A stretch of DNA of 64,000 bases. It comes from Arbacia lixula. Taxonomy: Eukaryota; Echinodermata; Echinoidea; Arbacioida; Arbaciidae. The stretch spans positions 248,001 to 312,000 of the forward strand of contig OZ022595.1 of assembly GCA_963669155.1 (NCBI GenBank), written 5' to 3'. A program made the translations under genes and the position numbers. Of the stretch, positions 10,561 to 21,910 are shown piece after piece. The notes below the pieces were generated by a model. It had not been told where the DNA came from and did not search any database. It saw only the letters and a list, made by a program, of their open reading frames with translations. Positions within the stretch are counted from its first letter, which is position 1, and each line of letters begins with the position of its first letter.

Positions 10561-13500
10561 ATGTCCTATAAAGTGGCATAGGAGCAATCTAACATACTTC
10601 GCCCCGACTGCACGATCTTATCGATAGGTAATTTGAGTACTAAGGGTTGTCTAATTCTTATCATGCGGAAACAATGTTAATTACTCTCCTCCTTCATCGA
10701 TGGATAGTATCTATTAAAGCGTTCGGTAAATGCTGAATATTTTCATTATTCTGTGTCTCCCTTTGTTCCGATATGGAAGTAGAAAGTTTATACTAGTATG
10801 AGAATGAGGAGCGAAAAGCAGGCGGTGAAGAACAAGTAGGGTAATGGATAGTGATAGAGAGGAGAGATGGAAAGAAAATATCCACGGAAAAATAGAAAAG
10901 AGAAGAGGAAGGGAGAACGATTTTTGAAAACAGAGAGGAAGATTGGGGATCGATGGAAAGAGAGAAAGGGGTTGAAGGGATAAAAATGGAGGGAAATTCG
11001 ATTTTGGAATTTGTTAATAAGACATCCTCGATCAACAAGATTTCACAATTGACGGAAACCTTTTAATATGATTAATTTTGTGGTGGCGTTTCACATGCAG
11101 CAAGTATTCCCCATTGAAATATAAGAGCATGTAGGTATTACTTGCACTGGTGTAATCCTTAACCTCGTGGCAAAAAGTGAAGACGCCACGGGAATTGTAT
11201 CTTGCCCCATCGCGAGACTGACCTTCCGAGATCCTATCTTGACTAATGATCAGCCTGTGCATTTTTCACTATCGGAAGATGCATCAGAAACTGGAATAAA
11301 GCCGATTGTATGGGGTTTCTCATGCGATAGAATTCTGACTCTGTTCCTCGTAAACAGCCCTTTTTAGGTCAACATCTTATTACAGAATGGACGGGTAGCG
11401 GTACACTCGCAGCAAATGGGCGCAATACTGGCTCGTGTAATCACCTAAGTTATCACCCAAGTACAAATTGCATGGACTACTTAAACAGAACCAGAGCAGA
11501 CCTACGACGGATAAGGGGAAAGGGGTCAAAATAGCTATGGGTTCAACGCCTGCATCTAAGAGTCACTGCTATATCTACATCAAGGGCTTTGGCCGGTGGG
11601 CTTATTTCAAAGAATCGGCGTATTTCGTGATATTTGCTTCACAGTATATATTAAAGACATTTCAGATCAAAATCGCTATTTAATAGTCCCCGCCTCCGCA
11701 AACCCCATACTAAGCAAACACGCCTACTGTTTCCGTGCTATATCCACGAGGTATTTAAATCTTCGTTTTCTGTGTAAAACAGATTACATGTCTGCATTAA
11801 CTCTTACGTTCCACCTGTGCATTCATACACAAGTAATACACGCATAGCCCATAGAGTGTCATTGCGTACGATTCACACACGGTGGATAGAGCAGATGGCT
11901 AGTGTAGAGTATGATCGTAATCTATTCACTAGAGTAATACTTTCCATGGCGGTTAATGTTATTAATATGCTTGTAAACCCTCTACCTGTCACTTGTGCAA
12001 CAGCAATATACACAAATTCCATAGAGAAGCATTTTATCTGGCACACAAAGGGTTAAGTCACTCGATGAAGACATAGATACATGAACAGGTAATACAGATT
12101 CATTCAAAAAAATTTATATTAACAGAAAAAGTGTAAGCGTATGGGAAGGAGGGATAAAGAGCATGTCTGTGAACGAGAGAGAAAGGGGAAAAGAGAGAGA
12201 GAGAGACAGAGAGAGAGAGAGATAGAGGGGGACGGAGGGAGAGAGCGAACAGGGAGAGAGGGGGAAAGGCAGGAGTGAAAGAAGGGAAAAAGACTGAACA
12301 GATAAATTCCTGAGAGGGGGCGAAGGAAGAATGAACGGGGCAGAACTAAAGTGATTAATAAGTGTGCGAGAGATGAAAAAAGTGGGTACAGTTGGTTAGA
12401 AATGGAAATGAATGGTTAATTTTAAAAGAAAGGGGGAAGTAGTGCACAAACATTACAAGATAAATGGGGATATTTACACATTTAAATACATACATACATA
12501 CATACACAGCGTACAAGGTAGATATTACATTATAAATACAAAGAAACACAAAGAAGGACATATATAAGAAAATAGAATGATATAATTACAATGTCGCCCG
12601 ACGGCAAAAATACACAGAAGTCATTCTCCTGATTATTAGTGGTGAGATTTTTTTTGTACTTCATTGAAAAAGGCAAAAAAAGGAGGAGGGAAAGAAAATA
12701 AATCCGTCTTAAGCGGAATCCATCTTTCGGAGTGTGATTCCCGCCAAGATCGCCTTTCTGTCGCTGATGGTCAATGACACAAGGCAGGTTCACACTGCCT
12801 GGAATATATTCCTCCACTGAAAGACTGAGCGATTGAAATTGAAAACGGGAATCGGTTGACATTGGAGTAGAGATGGAAATGAGAAAACGCATACGCAGTA
12901 CATTCCCTGTACAAAAGGGCGACAGTAATACCTGCAATATGTCTTCATATTTGTATGTGACAACGACGATAGTGGAACTGACAATGATGATTTAATTTCT
13001 CAAGTCTCCCGTTTCTTTTTTCAAATCTCATTGACTCATTTTTTGTTGATTGTTTGACCAAAACAAGAGAAGGAAAAAAGGAGACAGTGATATGTGAATA
13101 TATATATATATATATATATACATATATATAAATGTGAAAAATTATACATATACAACAGCTTTGGCAACTCTATAATTTAAATATTTTGTGAAAGAAATGG
13201 ATGAAGAGAACAATGGTAGGCGTAGCTTAAATCAAGGTTCCCCAGAGCTATATATATATATATAATTCAGGTAATATTTTGGCCATAGGCCTTTATTTAA
13301 AAAGAAAACATATGCGTTTCCATTATTTTTGGTTTAACTTGCTGCTATCGAGATGCCATTTCTATTCCTGACAATGGCAATCTTAGTTTTCTATCTACTT
13401 GTTGATCTTGTTTTTTGTGTAGGTACTCCTATTACCAGTCAACACGCTGGACGGATCCAGGTTTCTCATCCTCGATTTGCTGCCTGTGCTTCTTTTTCCG

Positions 13501-15330
13501 TAGTCAAATCCTTATTCTTTCTTCTCATTTTCACTGTCATGTGACTAGAAACTAGTTGTGTGTGTGGGAATATTTGTGTATATAAATAATACAATCATTT
13601 TGTTCTCCTCCATCTCAATATATTTGTGTACCTACACTTAAAACATTTCTTATCATACTTTGTTTGCTTCTATGCCATTTATCTAAATGCTTGAGATTAT
13701 ACTTATGGTTTAGTCATGGTATTATGTAGATAACACCGCTTACTTTTTTAATACGCAGTATAACATGTCGACAACGTTTTGAACCAAATTCCATTACGGA
13801 GATCCGGCGGTGATTTGGATTTACAAGAAGATCTTTCTTATTTCATAGTTTATTAACCTACATTTTATCCATCGACTAAATACTTTGAATCGTTGCTGAC
13901 ATTTAATAAGAAATTGAACTTGGCTTGGTTTCTGAACAATTAATGGAACTTGTTTTCAAGAACAACCTTTTAAAGGTCGAATTCAATTGATTTACTAGAC
14001 TTGCTGAATATTTCCTTGACGAATTTAGGCATGGAAATATACCAACCTACATACATCACATTCCTCCTTTGATTGCATATTTTGAAATGCATGTCTCGAA
14101 ATTGAGTCCGAAAATACTGTGTATTCGGATAATGATTTGAAGCTAATCTTTTTCTTCAAATCTGTTCAGAGGAAGGAAATGTTGCTTAATGCATTACCAC
14201 ATAAAGATGGTAAAACGTTCTGCTCCACAGCAAGCTCATTTTTCATATGTTATACATCAACTTCATACATATATCATTTCTTTGAGTTGTTAAATCATCA
14301 AGAGACACTATACTGATAGAATAATACTTTTCCCGTATCACTTGTATTGGAGAGATTGAACTATACATATCTTACATATGCCAAATTCATTTTTTTTCTC
14401 CAAAATGTTTCCTTGTATAATACTGAGCGAGGAATGGCCATGGGGTTGAAATTAAGTGGCCATGACTACACTGTATTGTACTGTATTGTCATGATTGTAG
14501 AGTTGGAGTAGAAGACATTCCTGGCATTCATGGAAGAAACGCAAAAAGGACTATGCAAAATAATACGAAGCAAGCGAAATGTTCTAACCGTTGTTGGGTT
14601 CTATATCATTCGAGTATTGCCATTGATCATCTAAATCAGTTACTGGTGGAGTACTACGTGAAAGGTGGCGATCTTAATGGAGCACTTGATTTATGTATAG
14701 AGACTCAGCACTGAATACTGCGCTTCCCGTGTGGATAGTGAGTGACCCACATTTCCTTCGTCTTCTTCTGGGGGTATTTAGGTCACGGTCGATGTCTAGT
14801 AGCGTAAGATGAAGATTGAATAGTAGCTTGCACCACATCAATTGAAAAGTAATAATGTTACCAGCCCTGCCTGATCTGATGTAACTGGAAGGCAGCATGT
14901 GTTACCTAGCTCGAGCAGGAGTGATGAAACACTCAGGGCGGGAAGGAGGTAAAATGACACTTTTATTGTGATGTGTGATATCAAGAAAGTTATAACCATA
15001 CATGAAGACGGTAAGATCTTGCTCCATTTACAGTCGACCTATGATCACGTGGCCTTTCTCGTGCCTTCTTCTGATTTAGCGCACTTAAGGAAGCGTGCCA
15101 CAGGATGAGGAATGTGAAGGATAAACGTTGAACTATTTCAACTCTAATTTTCACTCTTTATTTTTTGTTTCTTTCAGAATGAAAAATCAATCACTGGGTT
15201 GCGCGCAAGTCACATTTCAGCTGAATGTCATTTTGTCATAACGATAATGGGTTTCCCTGCTGCCAAAAGCGCATTCATGAATATTCATGTAGGTGATGCT
15301 ATCGTATAAAGATAAGCATAACAATCATCA
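10561..15330. other. Long stretch with no recognised gene
   Basis: The plus strand is purine-rich at about 10,795-10,990 and again at 12,130-12,340 (GA tracts). A TA dinucleotide run lies at about 13,098-13,132 and a shorter one near 13,248-13,264. The 135-codon minus-strand open frame near 12,530-12,937 carries no motif. I see no splice-bounded exon I would defend. Confidence 0.5.
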
Positions 15331-15517
15331 GGGGGCCATTTCATGAAAGTTTTCAGCACTGACTAATTAGTCAGTGCTGACAATTTCAGTGAAATCCTCG
15401 GTTTTTATTGGCTGAGAGGCATTAGCTCCTTACTGTTACCATGGACCCTGGTGTTACTATGATTACTGTTGAGGAAAGACAACTTGTCAGTGCTGACAAC
15501 TTTCATGAAATGCCCCC
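15331..15517. mobile_element. 187-bp MITE with about 32-bp terminal inverted repeats
   Basis: The left end GGGGGCCATTTCATGAAAGT continues into TTTCAGCACTGAC. The right end is its reverse complement with one indel and one substitution. Inside each terminus is a second copy of the GTCAGTGCTGACA motif, itself palindromic. No coding capacity. A target-site duplication is not obvious in the flanks, so the superfamily is left open. Confidence 0.8.
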
Positions 15518-17164
15518 AGGACGATGATACGGCAAGCTACAATAAGGCAACTGAGTGCACTTTCAATACTTTGCTAAAGACTAGCATCTTTTGTGTCTAA
15601 GTGTTGCATAAATCATTGTGCATCTTTATTGTACATACCTACATCGTATCTATGCTTGAATAATACTTTATCAGCTTCATAAAAAAAATAGTGGTTTCCT
15701 TTTTGTACATGCTTCCCATATCATGTTCTAAATATATTTGTAATTGTATGAGATTGTCAGTGAATTAATGAATTGATATATGATATGAAGAAAAAAATTC
15801 AAATGTATTATATCCACAAGTACTCTTGAACACTTGTGTTCACTACATACACTAGTATGTAGTGTGTTATTTTAATATTCATACAGCGTAACAACGTCAG
15901 CTTATCACTCGCTTGAACTTCAGTGGAACACTGGTGAGAGGTTTATAGACTGACTAGTGAAAATATGACACAGTGAGAGAATGACGGGGAAAGGACCAAA
16001 GGCCAATGAGGAATGGGGAAGAATTTGAGGGCAGAAATTGCCTTCCGTTCAATTCAGCACCATTGACATGGAGATATACAGTTGAAAGACCATGCTGCTT
16101 GTGGGTGGTAAAGAATGATACGAAGCCAGTAAACTGATTTCAATGTATGGAGGGTCAACCATGTTATCAGGATACATCCTACTAGTGTGGAGAATCGCGG
16201 CTTGGGTGAGAAAAAAAAGATGTGCCATGCTTTTTAAAATTCACGGATAAATTGATTCTTCGACGACATTGTGAGGTTGGGGATGTGAAGTTGCACCAGA
16301 GGAAGCGGGTCATGGGGGACTTTTGATTCAATCTCCTGGTCTGACAGGCAGCCGAGACTCAGGCCGCCAACGGGGCGGGGGGTTGGGGGGGGGGGGCAGG
16401 GAGGAAGGGTCAGATCTCTGCTAGACTCACTGCTTTCCCAGATGTGTTTTGTACCCACTTTTTAAGAGTGAGCTTGTTTCCTTAAACAGGTGCATGTAAA
16501 CTCAAATCAGTGATTTCAGGGGCAGTCTGTTTTTTATATGACTTTCAATGCGCGTCTTTCATGTCTACATACGCTTGCGTTCTTATTCAACCGGAAGGCT
16601 GAATGTTTCCAATAGTGATAAAACTTTGATCAAGAGCCATATGTTTAGATATGTCTGTTTCTATGTAAGGCGCCCTGAGTGACAGAAAGGGGTGGGGGTA
16701 GTTCGACAGAAATGAAAACGGTGCGTTTCCTACCCCGTATCACTTAGTTCCAGAACAGAAAAGTCTCTCACATACACCTAAACTGGCTAAGTGATTCTAA
16801 GCCACACCGCTCAGCACACGCCCCCATCTTACGAGAATGCAGCCGCCCCAATCCCGACGAAAGCCCGGCCCAGTGCACGGCCCGTCACTGGGGGCCGCTT
16901 AGAGGGGAGGAGGGGTAAATGTACTTCAGAGTCACCGAGCCCGCTCGTCATGGGAGCGTCAAAGTGGCTATCATTTGCATTGCATGATTCGTGTCTGATT
17001 GGAGGGATCTATTGGGGTTCATGCAAAGACGGGCACAAACAACCAACTTAACCCTATTCCGTGCCTGTAATCACACGCAAGGGGGCTTTAGAAATGACGT
17101 CATTTGTTTAATCACGGAATTTGTCATACACATAAGAGGAGTGGACTTTAAGTTGCTTTGCTCC
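15518..17164. other. Stretch with no recognised gene; GC-rich islets
   Basis: Two short GC- and CpG-rich islets stand out from the AT-rich background, at about 16,290-16,400 (with a G run) and 16,790-16,960. They could be exonic or promoter-related, but no open frame with splice sites or motif convinces me. Confidence 0.4.
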
Positions 17165-17243
17165 CATGTCGCACGTCCAATCAGACACTTCACTAGAAAC
17201 AAGCATGTCGCACGCCCAATCAGACACTTTACCAGAAACATGC
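17165..17243 (+). repeat. 39-bp direct repeat, two copies
   Basis: CATGTCGCACGTCCAATCAG begins the first copy at 17,165 and recurs at 17,204 with few substitutions. Each copy continues through CACTT..CCAGAAACA-like sequence. Confidence 0.85.
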
Positions 17244-18883
17244 ATAGCCGATAAGCAAATTGGACTATAGGTATGCTCTAAGGTCCACATAATGAAGTCT
17301 TGCTCCATGGTTTGTATCAAATACAAGATACAATCCCTAATTCTGGAACTGTTTGTGTCCCTTCCAGATTTATTTTCCTGTGTTGAGAATAACAACCTAA
17401 TTTTCAGTGCTGTTTCGAGCACAAAAGGAAATTAGTGACATTGTTGTGCAATATCAGTCATTTTATAACTGTTTTGTCCTTTTTTTTGTCCCAAGTAAAT
17501 GAAATATGTGCATGTCATTTTCTTTCTTTCCCGCTTTTATTCAAAAGAGCTTGATATTGATTGGATTTTTTTTCTCTCAAAGATGATTACTAGGTTGACA
17601 CTAAAAAAAAACGTTGAGCACCCAGTTGAGTTACACACAGAAGGTAATCAATCACCTATGATAAATAATAGAGGTTCTCCTTTTTGAAATTTAATTAGCT
17701 ACGGATACTTTGAAACTGTTTGCATGGATAATTTAAGCGCCCTAAGAATATTATATCATATTCAGGTGTCATGGTAACTAATCATTTTGATTTATAATTG
17801 CTTCCGTTGTCCTGGCAACCCTTTGCACCTTTGTAAACTACGGGCGTTCTCGTGACGGATGACGCGCCAACACAATCACTTCACGTCTTCCTCAGCAAGT
17901 AATAGGTTATACTCAATCGTTTGCGCTCAAAGTCCAACACCAAGATTGCCCTTATCACTCTACGTACAACCAACGACCGTCGCAAACAACGGGTTAGCTT
18001 GGAGTTTTCAGGCTGTTGGATATTTATTACCCAAGGTCTGCAAACATAGGTATAATATGGATTACAAACAGGTCTGGCTGAGGTTGCTTCAGTACTCTTC
18101 GGGCCCGCCAAACTTCCGAAAACAAGATTAATCATCTTGTGAATTCTACACCAGATTTGCGTGTATAAGTTTGAATTCAAAGCAGCATGAACACGAGACA
18201 AGTTTGGACTATATGTCACCAAGGAATACTTTTTCATACTGCAGTTCACATCAATTCCGCTTTCTCTGCCACAGAAAACGTTAAAAGTTTTATTGCTTAA
18301 ACTTGGCATACATACATAGAAGATTAAGAAAGAAAAATACTCTCAACAAGTTTCCAGTACTTGGATGTGTCTTCCGGTGAAAGCTCCCGTGTATGTATCT
18401 TGCTCCGTTGTGCTAGTTTTCAATATGTGACCTTCTGTGCCAGTCAAATAGCTCCTGAATGGGGTCCTAGCTGTATGGGAGGTGGGTCTAATACCTGCTT
18501 ACAGGTGCATAGGTGCGCCAATGGTGCACACAAAAAGGTATCCATTATGTGCCCAGTCTGTATTAGTCAAGACATATAATGTGGCGCGGAAGAACACAAT
18601 TGGATATCTGTAATGATATCCAGATATCTAGAGTTAAACCAAAGGCAATACTTCAACATCTACTGCAGATAACACACGAGGGCCAACCATTGGATGAACA
18701 ATTGAGAAGTTTAAATGTAATAATTTGTGTTTATCTATACGATGCAATTATATCATTCCATAACTCGATGACATGATAAAGAACTGTATGACCTTCCTAT
18801 TTGAAAAATAAGATACCTCTCCATTGGATGATGAACCTTTAAGCACTGCGAGCGCCAATGTAGACATGACGTCACTTGGCTTT
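17244..18883. other. Long stretch with no recognised gene
   Basis: Mostly AT-rich. The 142-codon minus-strand frame at 17,881-18,309 overlaps a 90-codon plus-strand frame and has no motif, so I call neither. Confidence 0.5.
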
Positions 18884-19294
18884 TTGAACGTCGGTTGTTA
18901 TAAGGGTATAAGACTATCGATAAAGATCGAACGTCAATTGTTATAAGGTTATAATAACACTATCGATATAGATTGAACATCCATGGTTACAAGGCTATAA
19001 TAACACTATCGATATAGATTGAACGTCGGCTGTTATAAGGGTATAATAACACTATCGATAAAGACTGAACGTCGGCTGTTATAAGGGTATAATAACACTA
19101 TCGATATAGATTGAACATCCATGGTTACAAGGTTATAATAACACTATCGATAAAGATTGAACGCCCATTGTTATAAGGTTATAATAACACTATCGATATA
19201 GATTGAACGTCGGCTGTTAAAAGGGTATAATAACATCATTGATGAAGATTGAACGTAAGTGGTTATAAGGGTATAATAACACTATTGATAGATA
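18884..19294 (+). repeat. 46-bp minisatellite, nine units, carrying TATCGATA
   Basis: Nine head-to-tail units of 46 bases (the first is 43) start with TTGAACGTCGGCTGTTATAA or a variant and end with ACACTATCGATA(T/A)AGA. Seven of the nine keep the perfect 8-base palindrome TATCGATA; the last two have decayed to TCATTGATG and CTATTGATA. There are two sub-types in the first half of the unit: GTCGGCTGTTATAA, and CATCCATGGTTACAA. Confidence 0.93.
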
Positions 19295-20519
19295 TTAGGT
19301 CTGTTTGATAAACTAATTTACAACTGTCCATTGCAAATTAATTGTTTATGTATAGAGATCAAAATATCAAATACGTTAATTTTTCAAAGTCGCTTTGGGG
19401 AATGTAGGCGTGTTATGAAAATGAGTTGGATAAGCCCTACGTTGTTATTGAGAGTGGTGCTAGGCTCTTGCTGGCCAAGACTAATGCGATACAACAGGTC
19501 CCCCCCCCCCCCCCCCCTCCACACTGGCGACACATAGCAGTAAATTATGCATTACAGCGTCACATGAGCACTTTACTAACTTCGTCTCGACAAACTTGAG
19601 CATGAAAATAAGGATTTTGTGATTTGGTTCATGAATAACATAAGAGGACTAATCTGTGTGTCTTATTGTGTGTAGCTCAATATGAGACATGTATCTGTCT
19701 AATCGATTCCTTTTCGTAGAAGTGGGTAAATACAATTCGGCCTCATCATGCATACTAACCATGTTAACCATTTATTTACGTGCAACCGCAAGTCATTAGG
19801 AGACATTTCCTCAAGGAATGGATTAGGTACGTGGGCTATGCCTCAACGACCTTTCTACTGGTATTTGAAAGCTTGTAGTATAGCATATGAGCGCCATTAC
19901 TTCAGCTATCTCGATCAAATTACGTCAATATCGATGGTAATGTCGAAAGTGCTTATACGAATAAAATCCCCCGTTCAGCTTTCGTCTTCTCAGAAGCATT
20001 TAAGATATTATCGGAAACACACTTAATGCAAGATTTATCTGCCTTCTGCAGAAATAAAATTTGTTGTTCATTTCTTATATGAAAATGGGAAGTTCTCGTA
20101 AACTGAGTAGACCTTCGAATTGCTGAAGAGCATCTTGCATTACTTTTAAATGGAATGGTCACAAAATGCGTTTAAATGGTTGAAGTTTAGATAAAAGGGA
20201 TATTAATGACGGACTTTTGTATCACAATGAGGACATGATTGATGCAAAACGTAAATAATGCATTCAATGGAGGCTTAGATTTATTCTATAAATATGGCCA
20301 ATAAGCCAAATTACAATTAGTGTCTTAAATCTGACGTATTGGCAATAGTTAATTGCGATTTTCAAAGAAACTGTTTAATGGTTTACCTGTGCATGTACAT
20401 CGCGTACCATAACCCATAATATTATAAGGGCCGTATCATAGCTCACCGTGTCTTAAAGGCGGGTGTAGTAATAGACTAGTAGAATAAACTATTTATAAGC
20501 AAATGTTGTGACCTTGGAA
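19295..20519. other. Stretch with no recognised gene; C homopolymer
   Basis: Includes a run of about 17 C at 19,500-19,517. Nothing else is identifiable. Confidence 0.5.
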
Positions 20520-20592
20520 TGTGTGTGTGTGTGTGTGTGCGTACGTGTGCGTGTGTGTGTGTATGTGTGTATGTGTATGTGTGTGTATATGA
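20520..20592 (+). repeat. (GT)n microsatellite, interrupted
   Basis: GT repeats with CGTACGTGC and TATGTGTATG interruptions. A second, more degenerate GT-rich block lies at about 20,925-21,075. Confidence 0.9.
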
Positions 20593-21595
20593 GTAGTACT
20601 AGATGTATGAATGGTGCATAGAGAGTTCACAGTAGCTTGATTGGTGTGGAGACGATGACTCGAGCTGATGCGTCTCCTGTCGCCTCATTGGTGAATGAAG
20701 TGAGGGTGGACTCAGCTATGGCGAGTCAACAGCCTGGGGCGCCCTCTCACGACATGAGGGCAATACTCCCGTAACCTTTATCCAATACATTCCTCGCCGA
20801 ACGAACAGGGCGAAGAAGTTGCGGAGTCATTCGGGTATCACCACCATGGGCAGGGTAAACAATCCTCAGACACTGTCAGGTGTATATTATTATTGGGCTT
20901 TTTATCTTGATTGACGTGCACGAATGCGTGTATGTGTGTTGGTTTGTTGACGTGTATGTATGTTAGTGTGTATGTGTGTCTGTGTGTCGGTGTATGTATA
21001 CATGTGTGCATGTGTTTTGGCATGTTGACGTACATAATGTGTTGGTGTGTGTGTGTTTGCATGTGTGTTTATGTGCTTTCAATTGATAAATGACGCGAAG
21101 AAACCCTATACTTCCGAAAAAATCATACTAGCATAGTTGGAGTTGGGGACAAATCCTCATAGGGCGGGTGATTATGAGAAGAGATTTGTGACAAGAAAGC
21201 CTTCTTGTTGTAAGGAATCAGAAGGTCACTAAACACGATAAGGAGAGCATTCCTAAGTGAGCAATGATAAATACATTTGAAGAAAAATGAGGGATTTTGA
21301 GATAGGAGACAAGGACAGTACGTTGCCTAGTAACGGAGTTGATGAGCTTCATCTGACCCAGATCAAACAAACATAATGAGACGGCTGGTAACTACCCATT
21401 GTTTCATAAATGATAACGCTTCACTTGTTATTATGCTAGTGTTCTCACATTGGAAAAGGTTATTAAAGTACGCAAAGCACGTTCATAATTGCAGTAATGT
21501 AATTCATAGACATAAGTATTATTAACTGCAGAAATTGACTTTCATTTGTGTTGCCATTCAAAGAAACAAGGGGATAAATGACATAAACATGGAGA
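20593..21595. other. Stretch with no recognised gene; CpG-richer part then degenerate GT
   Basis: The stretch 20,630-20,860 is GC- and CpG-richer than its surroundings and not repetitive, but all six frames are interrupted. It is followed by degenerate GT repeats up to about 21,075 and then AT-rich sequence. Confidence 0.4.
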
Positions 21596-21656
21596 GAGCG
21601 GGAGGGAGAGAGAGAGTAAAAGAGAGAGAGTAAAAGAGAGAGAGAGAGAGAGAGAT
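21596..21656 (+). repeat. (GA)n microsatellite
   Basis: GAGAGA with TAAAA interruptions, directly abutting the LINE fragment that follows. Confidence 0.9.
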
Positions 21657-21663
21657 ACAGCGA

Positions 21664-21910
21664 CATATCCAAAGACTCGAACATTAGCCGGCAATAGAAC
21701 TTTCACTGTGTCAGCTTCAAAACACTGGAATGATTTGCCACTTACAATTAGACAGTCTCCAACACTATCAATTTTTTAGAAAGGCATTAAAAACCCATCT
21801 CTTTTGTAGTACGTAGTTTCAGATTATGTAATTTTATTTAGTTGATTGTAAGCGCTTTGGGCCTTATGGGAAAAGCGCTATATAAGTAATAAGTAATAAT
21901 AATCATAATA
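21664..21910 (+). mobile_element. 3' end of a non-LTR retrotransposon (CR1/L2-like), 5'-truncated
   Basis: In one frame 21,665-21,775 reads YPKTRTLAGNRTFTVSASKH and then WNDLPLTIRQSPTLSIF. This is the conserved tail seen at the C-terminus of many CR1/L2/Jockey-type reverse transcriptase ORFs ('..P.TRT..G.R.FSVSA...WN.LP..IR.SP.L..F'). After a one-base frameshift the continuation FRKALKTHLFCST-stop follows. Downstream is a short 3' UTR with AAAAGCGCTATATAAGTAAT and a (TAATAA)-type tail ending near 21,910, typical of LINEs that prime on short tandem repeats. It is a dead 5'-truncated copy; the upstream part of the element is absent. Confidence 0.8.

Noticed and set aside
17881-18309. 142-codon minus-strand frame
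   Set aside because: No family motif, an overlapping frame on the other strand, and the length is within chance expectation for 64 kb in six frames.
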